Positions 43,061 through 56,879 of a stretch of 64,000 nucleotides of DNA are shown here, piece after piece. Position 1 is the stretch's first letter, and each line of letters opens with the position of its first letter. Below the pieces are notes generated by a model that was given only the letters and a program-made list of their open reading frames with translations, was not told the origin of the DNA and did no database searches. The DNA is taken from positions 2,285,785 through 2,349,784 of the forward strand of contig KV748186.1 in assembly GCA_001692895.1 (NCBI GenBank), read 5' to 3'. The position numbers and the translations under genes were made by a program. This stretch comes from Cenococcum geophilum 1.58 (lineage: Eukaryota; Ascomycota; Dothideomycetes; Gloniales; Gloniaceae).

Positions 43061-46000
43061 TATACTAGGTTATATAAGGGATAGAGCACCTATATAAAGA
43101 ATTACTAATAGGCCTAGGGTAGGTATACTAAGAGTTAAGTAGCTTATTAAACTAGAAGATAAAGAGGATTTAGGAATCCCTACTAGGTTTAAAGAACAAT
43201 ATATAAAGGGCTATTATGATATAGTAATAAGAAGATACTTTCTTACGGATAAACCGTATATACTCTAGTAGCTATACTAAAAGTAGTATAGGTAACGACA
43301 TAATAATAAGTGGGAAGATTTCTATATATAGTTAGATAAATAAGTTATCTAGGACCACCTAATTATAGAAAAGGCTATAATTTATATTAAGGGAGCCTTA
43401 ATTATAATATTAAAGGATCTAGAGGAATAATTAGAGGACTAAAGAAGTAAGAGGTAAATTTTAGTACCTATAAATAAAGTTATAACGTTTAGATTAATAT
43501 AATAAAGGTTTAAACTTAAGGATAAAAATAAGTTAAGAGTTAACCTAAAGCACCTAGTATATTATACGCTATTATAGATAATATATATAGATAATATATA
43601 TATAATGCACAAAAACCTAAAAGAAAAGAATTAGAAGTACCCTATAAGAATATATTAGGCGCTAGATAAGTAATAATATAGGAATACTAAATATATACAC
43701 AGATGGTATTTAATAAAAGTTTAGGAGTTAGGAGACTTAATACTTTAACTAAAAAGATTTCTTATAGAAGAATGCTTAGATAGATAATAGTAGTAGGAAT
43801 GCCTAAAGAATACATGTCTATAGTATATAGAGGATAAAAAGTAAACTAGGTATTAGCTAAAGAGTAAGCTAAGTATAATAGGATTAAGCAGCTAATAGTT
43901 AGGAAAAGTAGAGGCCTATAAGACTAGAGGGAGCTAGTAGTAGAGCCTTAGACCCTTAAAGGAATTTAAGGATAATACCTAAATTTACGAGTTAATTAGT
44001 AAGATTAACAGTTTAAAGCACTAATAGATAGTAGGGTAATATGGAACTATATCTTACTAATAGCGGTTAAAAAAAATAGAATTATCTTATAGACAGAAGG
44101 AATAACCTTACCTATTAGTTATAATTTTAGGAGATTTAATAACTTATAAAGGAGGGATTATTAGTCTTAAAACAGGACCTATTTAGATAACTATTAAAGG
44201 GAGACAAATTAAGATGTCTTTTAATATTCTATTATTAGGACGGGATAAGGTAGTACTAGAAATGCCTTAGTTATAGAAATATAATCTAAAAATCGATTAT
44301 ATTATAGGTTAGGTTAATATTAGGGATACTTAACGCTATAAGATGTAATAATAAACTAAGTTAGTATAGTACTAAGTTAGAGTAATATATAAAGAGACTA
44401 AGCGAGGCTTAAGTTATATACTAAAGAGATACTATTAGTATGGTAAGAAGCTATAGAGCCTAGAAAGTAAAAAGTTAGCAGATTATATAGTATAGGATTA
44501 TAAGATAGAATTAGAACCGGGAATAAGTTTAAGGTTTTTTTAACCTATAAGCTTACTTAAGAGGAGTTAAGAGCACTTAAAGAGTTTATTTAAGAGAACT
44601 TATAAAAGGGATATATTAGATCATTATAGTTATTAGTAGGATATCTAGTATTATTCGTACTAAAGAAGAACGGAAAATTTAGATTATATATTAACTATAA
44701 ATAGTTAAATAGCATTACTTAGAAGGATAGGTATCCTTTACCCTTAATTAGCGAAATCTAAAACCGGATAGGTAATGCGCAAATCTTTATAAAGATAAAT
44801 CTAAGATAGGCGTACTATTAGATTAGAATTAAGGAAGGCAATAAATAGAAGGCAGCCTTTAGGTTAAAAAAGGACTATATAAACTATTAGTTATACAATT
44901 CGGATTAATAAATATACTAGTAACGTTTTAGAACGAATTAATAGTATATTAGGAGAATACCTTAATAAGTTTATTATAGTATACCCTAATATTATTATTA
45001 TCTACTTAATAACTAAGAAAGAATATAGGGGATACGTTAAATAGGTCTTAAAGAGACTATAAAAAGAATAGATGCTAGTAGCAATTAAGAAATGCAAGTT
45101 CCTTATAAGGAAGACTAATTTTATTAGATTTATTATTAAACTAGGTTATATTAGTATAGACCTAAAGAAGATTAAAGCTATAGTAAGTTAGTAAGAACTA
45201 GAGAACGTAACGCAGTTAAGGTTATTTTTAGGGGTTTATAACTACTATAGGAGGTTTATAGCATAGTAGTTAAAGAATATTAAACTATTTACTAGGCTTA
45301 TAAAGAAAGAAGAACTATAAATATGGGGAGATAAGTAAAGAAAGTTATTTAAGGAACTTAAGGAATTATTTACCTAAAAGCTAATCCTTAAGATCTATTA
45401 ACTAAAACTAGATATAGTTATAAAAATAGACGTATTAGACTTTATACTAGGAGTATATTTACTATAGAAGTATAAAAGTATATAGCATTTAGTAGTATAC
45501 TATAGTTAGAAGATAATACTACTAGAGTTAAACTATAATATCTATAATAAAGAGTTATTAGGTATAGTTACAGTACTTAAAAAATAAAGAGTATTTTTAT
45601 AAGGCGTAGAGAAACTATTTATAGTTAAAATAAATTATAAGAACCTAACGGGGTTCCTAATAATAAAAGAACTTAATTATAGATAAGTTAGATAGGTAGA
45701 TATGCTTATAGAATACTATTTTAAAATTTAGTATATTAAAGGAACTAAGAATATAAGAGTAAACGCGCTAAGTAGAAAGGCTAAATTATAGAATAATAAG
45801 AAACTATTAGGAGTAATACTACGCAGAAATAAGGACGGATTAATTAGGTATAATTACCCTAAGCTAGCAGCAACCTAAAAGGATAAAAAACTAGAAAGAG
45901 TCTATAAGATACTAGAGAGCTTTTAGGTATAGAAAATTCTAAAAGTATAGCTAGAAGATCTATAGATAGATATATATAAATATTAAAAAGCAAAGTATAT

Positions 46001-47280
46001 CCTAAAGAGTATAGTAAAGTATTTTATAAAAGACTTTTATAAGGGAATAACTTAAGGATATAATGGAGTAATAGGCTTAGTATTAAGACTTTAGGAGAAA
46101 TATATTATTAATAGAATCTAGGAAAGTAATAAAAGAGTATCTAAATTACTAAAGGAATAAACTAATAAGGTATAAGCTATATAGAGGGCTATAACCTATT
46201 AAAATACTAAAGAGACTATAGGAGGTTATATTATAGGACTTTATTATTAAGTTACTAAAGTTAAGAGATCTTATTACTAGATAAGAGTATAATGTAATCT
46301 TAGTAATAATAAATAAGTTAACTAAATAGGGCTACTTTATAGTATACATAGAAGAAATCTTAGTAAAAGATATCGCTAGAATTTATATTAAGGAAGTGTT
46401 TATAAGATATAGAGTATTAAGTAAAATTATATTAGATAAAGATCTAAGATTTATAGTAGTATTTTAGGAGGTATTTTTAGTGGAATAAGGAGTTAGAGTA
46501 GTAACTTCTATTATATATTATCCGCAGATAGATAAATAGATAGAAAGATTAAATTAAACGCTAGAATAGTATTTAAGGCATTATATTAATTATATATAGA
46601 ATAATTAGATATTATTATTACTAATTATATAGTTTATATATAATATAACATTATAAGAAAAAATAGGCATATTACTATTTAAAGCAAATTATAGATATAA
46701 GCTAAAAATATCGTTATTACTATAATAAGCGAAGAAAATAAGTAGCACAGCTAAAGAAAAAATTAAAACACTAATAAATCTTTATATACCTTATAGAATT
46801 AGTAAAAAAGGTATAAGAGAAAATAAAAAGGTACTATAACGCTAAGAGATCTAAGGGACTAGATCTTAAGGAGGGGGATAAAGTATAGCTACTATATAAA
46901 AATTTTAAGAGCTAATAACTAAGTAAAAAGTTAAACTACGTTAGACTAGGACCTTTTAAGATTACGTAAAAAATCTTACCGGTTATATTTAAGTTAAACC
47001 TACTAGCTAAGATAAAGATCTACCTTATATAGTATATTATGATATTAGAGCTAGTATATAGGAATATTAAGCTACTAGTTTATAAAGTAGATACGTATAG
47101 AGGACAAAAAGAAGATAAATAGTAAGTTTTAAAAATCGTTAGTTATAAGGACATTAACAATAAAATATAGTATAAGGTTAAGTGGATAGGCTATAATAAA
47201 ACTACCTAGGAACTATTATAAAATTTAAAGAATGCTATAGGAAAGGTATAGGAGTATTAAAAGAAAATGGGTTAGGTAAT
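43060..47280 (+). pseudogene. Gypsy B pol region (fossil)
   Basis: Plus-strand order is protease (about 44010), RT (about 44560-45240), RNase H (about 45400-45780), integrase (about 46080-46900), and chromodomain (about 47090-47260). It is closely collinear with family A pol, so the two families differ mainly in LTRs and gag context. Broken dozens of times. Confidence 0.85.
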
Positions 47281-48002
47281 ATTAAGAAGGAGCTAAAAAT
47301 AAAGGGATTAGTTAAAGGTAATAAATAAGCCAGATTATTTAAGGGATCCACTACTAGTATATAAGCTATTTCCACCTCTTCTTAATTAAAATCCTTTTTA
47401 ACCTCCTTAGCCTTAAGTTTAGATAGACCTTACTTTACTAAACGTAGCTCTTTTAAGCGCACCCTTTTATATATCTTTACTAAATAGCTTAAGTAAGTAT
47501 AAGTATTTAGTTAAGCCTTTAGAGCCTAAGACGCCTTATTAAAACGATGTTAAACTTTAGTAAGGGCCTTAGCTAGCTTACTCTCTAGTTTTTTAGCCGC
47601 TACTAATATATAAGACCCTAAGGCAGATTAGATAAGGAACTAAATAATTATAAAGAATAATAAGATATATATACTTAGCGTTAGAGATGGATTAAATATT
47701 ATAGGATAATCGCATGTTCGCTCGCGTATACTTAGCGTAGAAAGAAGGTTGGCAACTAGATAGAGCCGCAATTATAATATATACTAACTTCTTCTCTATA
47801 TAATAAGAATAGGACAGTATAGCTTTACTAAGAGAAAGAATAAACGTTACTAGCCGGTTATAATAATTAGACATAGAGGATCTAATAAAAGGTATTAGAA
47901 ATAATAAAGGTTATTAAATTAAAAACGGGAATACTATACCTCTAATAGACAACTTAAAGATAGGAGATATCTTTAAGGATAAAGATAAAGAGGAGGGGGT
48001 AG
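47281..48002 (+). other. Gypsy B 3' region
   Basis: About 0.7 kb between the chromodomain and the right LTR, related to the same region in family A (62341-63111). No domain is recognised. A 60-codon minus-strand frame at 47692-47874 is probably chance. It ends in a G-rich purine tract beside the LTR. Confidence 0.5.
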
Positions 48003-48829
48003 TGTTACGGACATTATATTAGTAGTAGTACGACTACTAAGGATAGATATAAATAGGTTAGTTAAGATAGTATAAGAGGCACTAGAACTAATTAAGCTAT
48101 AAAATAAGGGGTAGCCGAGTTATATAGCTAGTTATATTATAAGTTTGGAATATAGGAATATAGGAACGTAGGAACGCGATATACTAACGTATTAATATAC
48201 TAATATACTAAACCCTTTACTATAGGGAGGAGTTATATATTTAAGGACACACGGTCTTTATAAATAGTTTCTCTTCTTTATAATAAATCTTAGAATATAA
48301 TTAGAGTTAATCTATTAGGTAACCACTTCACTAGTTATATTTATATTGTTAACTATTCTATAACGTAATCGGTAAGTAACCTGGCTACGCAAGTAAGCTA
48401 GCCACCTCAAAAAAAAATCATACTTTAATATCTTAACAACCACTTAATAATAATTTTTAATAATTTAAATTTGGGCTTTTATATACGGTTTGCAGCTTCT
48501 ATTAAAGTTTTATAGTAATTGGTTTAGTAGTTTTTAAAATATTATAATTTGGGGGCTAAAATAAAGCTAAATTGCTGTATCTTAAAAACTACTAAGCCAA
48601 TTACTATGCAACTTTAATAGATGCTGTAAAGCGTATATAAAAGCCTAAATCTAAATTATTAAAATTTATTATCAAGTGGTTGTTAAGATATTAAAGTATA
48701 AATTTTCTAATTTTTGGTGGGGTTTTAAGGTGGCTAGCTTACTTACGTAGCCAGGTTACTTACCGACTACGTTATATACCTAGCCCATTAACAAGTCTAC
48801 CGTAGTATTTCCTATAAGGCTTTATTATA
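48003..48829 (+). repeat. Right LTR of Gypsy B, interrupted by a MITE
   Basis: Begins TGTTACGGACATTATATTAG. It matches 26813-26887 and then 38320-38647. Without the MITE it is about 413 bp. Confidence 0.85.
48361..48774. mobile_element. 414-bp mariner-type MITE (hairpin)
   Basis: Inverted ends of about 45 bp: TAACGTAATCGGTAAGTAAC and onward through GGCTAC and GCTAGCCACCT, mirrored at the right. TA at both edges fits a Tc1/mariner-type duplication. A second inverted pair inside (CAGCTTCTATTAAAGTTTTA and TAATAGATGCTG region) means the whole element can fold. No coding sequence. It interrupts the right LTR of Gypsy B. Confidence 0.88.
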
Positions 48830-48834
48830 TTAGG

Positions 48835-50950
48835 GCTAAAACTAGAGCTAGAATTAGCTGCTAATTCGTCCCTATCTTTATTAATCTCTTTTATATAGGC
48901 CTTCTTAATTACGTGGGTTTCCTTAAATTTTAGGATTTTTAATGCGTAGTTCTTATAAAGCTTTTTAATCTAATTCTAGGAGGAAGAATAGAGGCTTTAA
49001 TCTCTATAGCTTGGCTAGGAGATCCTCTAAACGCTTTTAGAACTAGTTTTAGGGCCTTATTTTATAAAGATTAGTACTTATCTAGTAGGTAGTCTTTAGA
49101 TTTGCTTTTCTACCAGCATTATACTTTATAGTCTACTATAGTGGTAATATAAGCTATATAGAGATATTATAGGGCTTATAAAGATAGACCTTTTTATATA
49201 TTACTCAGTCTTCTAATTAAATAGAAGGCTGCCTTTACTTTAGAGATTTATATTTCTATATATTGTTTAAAAGTAAGCTTAGAGTCTAGGAATACCCCTA
49301 ACTACCTAACTAAGGGTTTAGGGGATATTTCTACTTCTCCTATAGTGGTACGTTTACTATAGAAGTGTATAAGCTCTGTTTTGCTAACGTCGAAACTAAT
49401 AGCAGCTTCTTTGGCTTTAGATATTAGCTCTAGCGCTATTCTCTCTAGCTTTTTGCAATTAGATTTAGCTAAATTTAAAGTAACTATAATTGCAAAATCG
49501 TCTATATAGCTAAGAGAATAGGCTCCTTCTATCTATATACTATAGATATTGCGTATATATAGTAGAAATAAGATAGGGGATATAGGTAATCCCTGTAGTA
49601 TCCCTATTTCTAATTTTACTTTTTCTTATATTTGCCCGTTAAAGGAAAGCTATAGCTTTCTATTGCTAAGGAAGGTAGCTACCTATTATATAAACAATAT
49701 AGGTAGTCCTAGTTCCTTATAGATAGATAGAAGCTGGTTTTTAGAGATATAGTTAAAAGCCCCTTTTACGTCTAGAAATAACGTAGTAGCTATCCTTTAT
49801 CTAGCTTTTTTCCTACTATTTTTAGATTGGATATTATTTAGAAGTAGTAAGACTACGTCTATTATGGACCGCTATCTTTTTCCTCCTAGTTGCGAATCTT
49901 AAAGCAAGCTAGTAGTACTAGCTAGATATCCTAATTTAGTGGCGAAGATCTTCTCTAGGGTCTTTCCTAGGTAGTTTAGTAAGGAGATAAGTTTATAGGA
50001 CTTTGGTAAGGAATGGTCCTCCTTATTTACTTTAGGGAGAATAACTCCTTAAGCTTCTCTCTAGGCTTTTAGTTAATAGCCTAGGGTAAATAAAATCTAG
50101 TAGATTCTATATAGAAGATCTTCTATAATAGGGTAGGCCTTTTATAAAATTGTAAAGGATATTTTGTCTAGCCCTAGGGCTTTTTTATTAGAGCTAAAAA
50201 AGATTACTTATTTAACTTCTACTTTCTCCAATTTTGGCCATTCCTATTTACTATCTATAGTATAGTCCTTTTACTCTATAGTGCTAATAGAAGGGGGTTT
50301 AGGAAATAGAGTAGTTATAAAAGCTTTATACTAATCCTTAAAGCTTTTTACTAGTCTTATAGTCCCATCTTTACTATACTTTAGACTAGGAATTGTTTAT
50401 AATATTTTATCCTTTATATATTTTAGGGCAGTAAAGATCTCTTTTCCTTATGCTTTTTCTAGAAAACTGTTCTAGTAGCTAGCTTTAGCTTCTCTTATTA
50501 TATAGAAGTATTAATTTTTAGCTTTTTTATAGGCTTCTAGTCTAGAGCTTCTAGTAGGTTGTTCTTCTTAAAGTCTTTCTAGTATTACCATTTTTTACCT
50601 TTTCTTTAGAAGCTCTTTATTCTATTATAGTTTAAAAAATTTGCAGGTTCTAGATTTAGGAATAGCTTTCTCTATTATTAGCTTTATATAGCTTATAAGA
50701 TCCCCTATTAGGTTATCTACTAGTATACTTAAGCTCCTATCCCTAATTCTATATAAATCCTCTAGGGAGGCTAGGGGGCCTTTTTCTCCTATCTCTATAT
50801 AGGGGTTTTCTCCTACTATTTCCTCTAGTATTAAAACTTTTACTTTTAGTTCTAGTTCTTGAACTTGCTCTACTAAAGAAGTAAAAAAAAGCTCCTAGTT
50901 TGCTTTTGTTTTATAGAAAAAGGAGTTTCTTAAAGAGATATATAATTATA
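48835..50950 (-). mobile_element. LINE remnant (reverse transcriptase region)
   Basis: On the minus strand the RT domain is well preserved in one frame. It shows LDVKGAFNYISKNQLLSIY (DVKGAFD-type palm motif A), ILQGLPISPILFLLY (motif B), and AYSLSYIDDFAIIVTLN (motif C, with YIDD intact). SFDVSKTELIHFYSKRT and VFLDSKLTFKQYI follow. The end reads LILVLA then a stop near 48840. The endonuclease side is lost or unrecognisable beyond about 50900. RIP-type stops interrupt it in places. No RNase H is seen, unlike the LINE at 56743, so it is a different LINE lineage. Confidence 0.88.
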
Positions 50951-51094
50951 GCACGTGGTATACTAAACGCGTAGTTACGCGTTTAGTGCACTAACTACTT
51001 AGGTACTAACTAATTAGGGGGAGGCGCGTTAGTATATAGACTACGTAGTCTACCTTAATAGAATTAACAGTTACCACTATTTAAAAGAGCATAC
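50951..51094. other. Short gap with two perfect palindromes
   Basis: Between the LINE and the duplication of Gypsy A3. It holds ACTAAACGCGTA-GT-TACGCGTTTAGT (50962-50987) and TAGACTACGTAGTCTA (51037-51052). No gene is seen. Confidence 0.6.
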
Positions 51095-51099
51095 AATAC

Positions 51100-51505
51100 T
51101 GTTACGAACGCTTTAAGTACAATATTATGACTACTTGGGGAAGAATTAGAAGAAGCTAGTTAGTTAATCTAAGCACGGTCTAGGATGGAGCTAATGGAAC
51201 CATATAACGAGGAATAGTAACTAAGGTCATATAATGTGATCTATATAATCTATAATAGAGTAGATAGAGCACGCGTATATTATATATAAGAAGGATTTTA
51301 TAGGAGTACGGTTGTGTATTTAAGGACCCTTAGTCCCTACCTAAGTAGTTCCTTCCTTATAGTAATTCTTAGAATATAATTAAAGTTAATCTATTAGGCA
51401 ACCACTCCGCCAGTTATTATTACGTTATTAACTTTAATTTATATTACCTATATACCTAGCCCATTAATAAGCCTACNGTAGTTCNTACTATAAGGTTNTA
51501 TTANA
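51100..51505 (+). repeat. 5' LTR of Gypsy A3
   Basis: 406 bp, TGTTACGAACGC to the end of the decayed GGTTCCGTTACA. It is about 18 bp shorter than the 3' copy because one short repeat of CTATATAATCTATA type is missing. Several N bases lie near its right end. Confidence 0.88.
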
Positions 51506-54500
51506 NAATNACTACCTNGTTATAGTATTAAATATANAAAGTTAAACAATATGCCACTAAAAGCAGCCACTATAACGCTATTAACGGCGGCAACTACTTT
51601 AAGGTTAGGTAACATTAGTATAGCAAATACTAACTTATAGCAGCCGGTGACGGTTAGATAGTTATAAGAGATAGTTAACTAGTTAACGGAAAATAACGTA
51701 GTACTTAAAACTAGGATTAACGGGATAGGCGCAGTAAAGGTTAAGTTATTATTAATTAAAAGATTCTTAGGAGAAAGATTAAAGCTTAAGGGATTCTTTA
51801 TATAAATGCATTTTAAGGTCGCGCAGAAAGGAGCCAAGCTGGTAATACCTATGGATTAAATAGCGTATGTAGGGTTATTCTTAATAGGAAGAGCATTTAA
51901 ATAGTTTAAGCCTTACTTTATAGAGATATAAGTAAATAGAATAACGACTATAAACTGAGAGGTATAGTTTATATTCTTAAGCTAGAATAGATTTATAGAA
52001 TAACTTACGCAAATATTTAGAAACCTAGAGGCAGTAACCACGGCGGAAAGGAAACTTTAAGACATTACGTAACGAATATTAGCAATTAAGTATATAACGT
52101 AGTTTTAGACGCTAGTAATATAAGTAGAGTAGAATAATAGGGCGCTTATAGCATAGTATAAATAAGGACTTAAGGCTAAAGTCTAGGACGCGATTATTCT
52201 AATAGAAGATGTAGACACTCTACAGGACTTAATAGATTAGGTAATTAAGATTAACAATTAGATCTACTAAAGGGAATAAACTAAGAGAGGTTAGGATAGA
52301 GTTCTATAGTTATATAAGGCGTAGAATATATAATAACTAAAGCTAAGTTAGAAACTATAGTACGGCGCAGAGCTAATAGACCTAAGTGGTACTAAAGAAG
52401 CCTATAAGAGATGGAGTAAGAAACTATAAAAATTTAGAGGTTAAGGATCTAGTAATTATAGGACTAAGGAGTAGAGGCTAAACTAGGGATCTTAGTAGCG
52501 GAAGATATTTAGGCGGACTCTATAGTAAAGTTAATAGTTTAAAAATAGAGCTTATATAAATTATAGGAAATAAGGTTATTTTATAAGGGATTATAAAGAT
52601 AGTTAGAGTTACTATATAATAAAGGAAACTAGACTAGTAGTAGAAGATATATATATATAGAGGGATAATAGTATACTATAAGGAACAAAAGAATATTTAA
52701 TTAAAAGTTTTGCGTTTTGTTATAATAACGCATACTAAATTTATAAAGACGCTAAGTATGGCGTAAGCTACTAGCTATAGGAGCTAAAATCTATAATATA
52801 TAGAGGAACTAACGAACTAGTTCGTAGATCGGATATTAAGGATAATAAATTTAATAAAGGCGAAATATTTTATAATAATAAGGTAATAAGGGCGGCTTAC
52901 TAGGAGTATGTAGACCTTAAAGATATTATACTAGAGGTAGAGGATAATTCCACTATAAAATAGGGAATATTAGTAGGGATTAAGACCCTACTAGACACAA
53001 TGTCTATTACTTTACGAGACGTAAGAGAAGTAGGATAGCGAACTACTTTAGCACTTAATAAAGGTAAAAAGCTAAAGGCTTAAGATTCTTAAGATAAGAT
53101 AAGAGACAACTAAAATTCTTAAAATGAGATAAGGCAAGCTTAAGGACCTATAACGGACGATAACCAATAGAGTAGAGTAGTAGCTTAGTTTAAAGATATA
53201 CGAATAAGCTTAGGATAGAGTTTTCTATAGGCATAAGACTCTTAAGACAAGATGAGTAAAATTTAAGACTCTTAAGACGAGAGGAGAACACCAAAAATGC
53301 CTAGTTAGACTAAGGTAGGAGCTAAGCTTAAGTTAAAAGCAAGCTTAGGATTAAAGAATCTAAGGGACTAAAAATTTGGAGAATGAATAAGGATACCTAT
53401 AGATAAGAGGTAGGGAGCTTCTTTATAGATTAGAGAATCTGCGATATAAATAGTAGTTAGACTAGGGGATAAGTATATAAACCTAGAAGACTTACTAGGG
53501 GAACGCAGCGTTCGGCCTAAAGATTGAAAAGTTAATACTAAAATTAAGAAGTAAGAGAACTTTAAGGATCTATCTATAAGACGCAAACTAAAAGAAACCA
53601 TAGAAGAATTTAAATAAAGAATTATCGTATAGTAAGAATAGAAACTAGATAAGAGATCTAGTATATTAGGACGTATATGGGATAGAGCACTAGTATAAAG
53701 AATTACTAATAGGCCTAGGGCAGGCACACTAAGAGCTAAGTGGCTTATTAAACTAGAACAAGAAGAGGATCTAGGGATTTTAACTAGGTTTAAAGAATAA
53801 TATATAAAGGGCTATTATAACGTAGTAATAAAAAGATACTTCCTTATGGACAAACTGTATATACTTTAGCAGCTATACTAAAGATGGTATAGGTAAAGGC
53901 ATAACGATAAATGGGAAGATTTCTATATATAGTTAGACGAAAAAGTTATCTAAGATTACCTGATTACGGAAAAGGCCATAAGTTATATTAAAGGAGCCTT
54001 AATTATAACGTTAAAAGATTTAAAGAAGCAATTAGAGGACTAGAGAAGTAAGAGGTAAGTCTTAGTACCTATAAATGAAGTTATAATGCTTAGATTAATA
54101 TAAGAAAGGTTTAAACTTAAGGATAAAGATAAGCTAAGAGTTAACCTAAGACACTAAGTATACTATATATTGGTATAGATCGTATATATAGATAATGTGT
54201 ATAATATATATAGAGTATCTAATAAGAATATATTGGATAATAGATAAGGTAAAGTATAAAAACGCTAAGTATATATATAGTTAGCACCCTATAGAAGTTT
54301 AAGAATAAAGGGACTTAATACTTTAACTAGGAAGATTTCTTACGGAAGAATGCCTAGATAAATAATAGTAGTAGAAATGCCTAGAGAACACGTATCTATG
54401 GCATATTAAAGATAAAAAGCGAACTAAGTATTAGCTAAGGTTAGACTAAGTATAAATAGGATTAAGTAGCTAATAGTTAGGAAAAGTAGAGGCCTATAAA

Positions 54501-56742
54501 ACTAGAGGGAGCTAATAGTAAAGCCTTAGACCCTTAAAGGAATTTAAGGATAACACCTAAATTTATAAGTTAAATGGTAAGATTAGCAGTTTAAAGCGCT
54601 AATAGATAGTAGAGTAATAAGAAACTATATCTTACTAGCAGTAGTTAAGAGAATAGGATTACCTTATAGATAGAAAGAGTAATCTTACCTATTAGTTATA
54701 ATTTTAGGAGATCCAATAGCCTACGGAGGAGGGATTATTAGTTTTAAAATAGGACCTATTTAGCTAACTATTAAAGGGAGATAAATTAAGATATCTTTTA
54801 ATATATTACTATTAGGAAATAATAAGGTAGTACTAGGAATGCCTTAGTTATAGAAATACAACCTAAAGATTAATTGGGTTACAGGTTAAGTTAACATTAA
54901 AAATACTTAATAGCGTAAGATATAATAATAAGCTAAGTTAGTATAGTACTAAGTAGGAGCAACCTATAAGGAAATGGAAAAGGGACTAAGCTATATACTA
55001 AAGAAATACTATAAGTATAGTAAGAGACTATAGTTACCTAAAAGTAAAAGACTATTAGAGTATGTAGCATGGGATTATAAGATAGAATTAGAACTAAAAA
55101 TAAGTCTAAAGTTCTTTTTAATCTATAAGCTTACTAAAGAAGAAGGTAGAGCACTAAAAGAGTTTATTTAAGAAAATCTATAAAAGGGATATATTAGACT
55201 ATTATAGTCATTAGTAGGTTATCCAGTACTATTTATACTAAAGAAAAATAGTAAACTAAGGCTGTGTATTAACTATAGATAGTTAAATAGCATTACTAGG
55301 AAGGATAGGTATCCTTTACCCTTAATTTGCGAAATCTAAAATAGGATAGGTAATGTATAAATCTTTACGAAAATAGATCTAAGATAGGCATACTATTAAA
55401 TTAGGATTAAAGAAGGCGATAAATAGAAGGCAGCCTTTAGGTTAAAGGAAGGACTATATAAACTATTAGTTATACAATTCGGGCTTATAAACGCACTAGT
55501 AACGTTCTAAAAGCGTATTAACAATATATTAGGAGAATACTTAGATAAATTTGTTATAGTATATCTTAATATTATTATCTACTTAATAATAAAGGAAGAA
55601 TATAGAGAATACGTTAAATGGGTCTTAAAGAGACTATAGGAAGAATAGATGCTAATAGCAATTAAGAAATACGAGTTCTTTACTAGGAAGACCGATTTTG
55701 TTAGATTTATTATTAAACTAGGCTAATTTAGTATAGATCTAAAAGGGATTAAGGCTATAGTAAATTGGCAAGAACTGGAGAACGTTATATAGTTAAGATT
55801 ATTTCTAGGGTTTTGCAATTACTATAGGAGGTTTATAGCGTAGTAGTTAAAAGATATTAAACTATTTACGCGATTAACGAAGAAGGAAGAACTATAGGCA
55901 TAGGGAGAGGAATAGCGGAAATTATTTAAAAAAGTTAAAAAGTTATTTACCTAGGAGCCAGTTCTTAAGATCTATTAACTAGGACTAAAGACGGTTATAA
56001 AGACGGATATATTAAACTTTATACTAGGGGTATGCTTTATATAGAAATATTAAGATAGATAGCACCCAGTAGTATACTATAGTTAGAAAATAACACTACT
56101 AGAGTTAAACTATAACATCTATAACAAGGAGTTATTAGGTATAGTTATAGTACTAAAGAAATAAAGAGTATTCTTATAAGATATAGAGAAACTATTTATA
56201 GTTAAGACGGATTATAAAAACCTAATAGGATTTTTAACAATAAAGGAACTTAACTAAAGATAGGTTAGATAGGCAGAGATGCTTACAGAATACCATTTTA
56301 AAATTTAGTATACTAAGGGTACAGACAATATATAAGCAGACGCTCTAAGTTAAAAGGCTAAATTATAAAATAATAAAAAGCTATTAGGGGCTTTACTGCA
56401 AAAGGACATAGATAGATTAATTAGGTATAATTATTTAAAAATTATAGTAATCTAGGAAGAACTAGAGAAAATTTATAAGTTACTAAAGAGCTTTTAGGTA
56501 TAAAGAGTTCTAAAAGTATAGCTAGAAGACCTATAGATAGATATATATAAAAATTAAGAAGTAAAGTATATCCTAAAAAGCATAGCAGAGTAATTTATAG
56601 AAGAATTCTATAAAGGACTAACTTAAGGACATAATAGAGCTATAGGCTTAGTATTAAGACTCTAGGAGGAGTATATTATTAACGGAATCTAGGGCTTAGT
56701 ACGGAAAATTACTAAGGAATATTTAGATTGCTAAAGGAATAA
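51506..56742 (+). pseudogene. Gypsy A3 gag and 5' pol region (fossil)
   Basis: Gag followed by protease, RT and RNase H, collinear with A1 and A2. The RT region is recognisable around 55270-55400. A 119-codon minus-strand frame (53368-53727) is antisense to gag, and the same antisense frame recurs in A1 and A2. Broken in all frames. Confidence 0.85.
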
Positions 56743-56879
56743 TAATAATAATAATAATAATTCATTGCTTAACGTCCGATTTAGATCCCTATTAGGCCCA
56801 CGCGGACTACTCCTTATTTACATATGGGGAGAAAACTCTATTTAAGAAAAATAAGAAAACCCCGTAATCCATCTCCCCA

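Larger units (their letters stand above)
26813..48829 (+). mobile_element. Gypsy-type chromovirus, family B, dead, carrying many nested insertions
   Basis: A plus-strand LTR fossil of a second family. The left LTR survives as 26813-26887, 34932-34941 and 38320-38647, cut by Gypsy A2 and minisatellite copy B. The right LTR is 48003-48829, cut by a MITE. Net LTR length is about 410 bp and both end GGCTTTATTATA. Inside are the gag start, a LINE, a foreign gag fragment, then pol (about 43060-47280) with protease, RT, RNase H, integrase and chromodomain. A strong purine tract (GATAAAGAGGAGGGGG) precedes the right LTR. The element is broken dozens of times. No 5-bp duplication matches at its outer edges, so its insertion site is unsettled. 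Being the host of four or more later insertions, it is among the oldest elements here. Confidence 0.85.
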
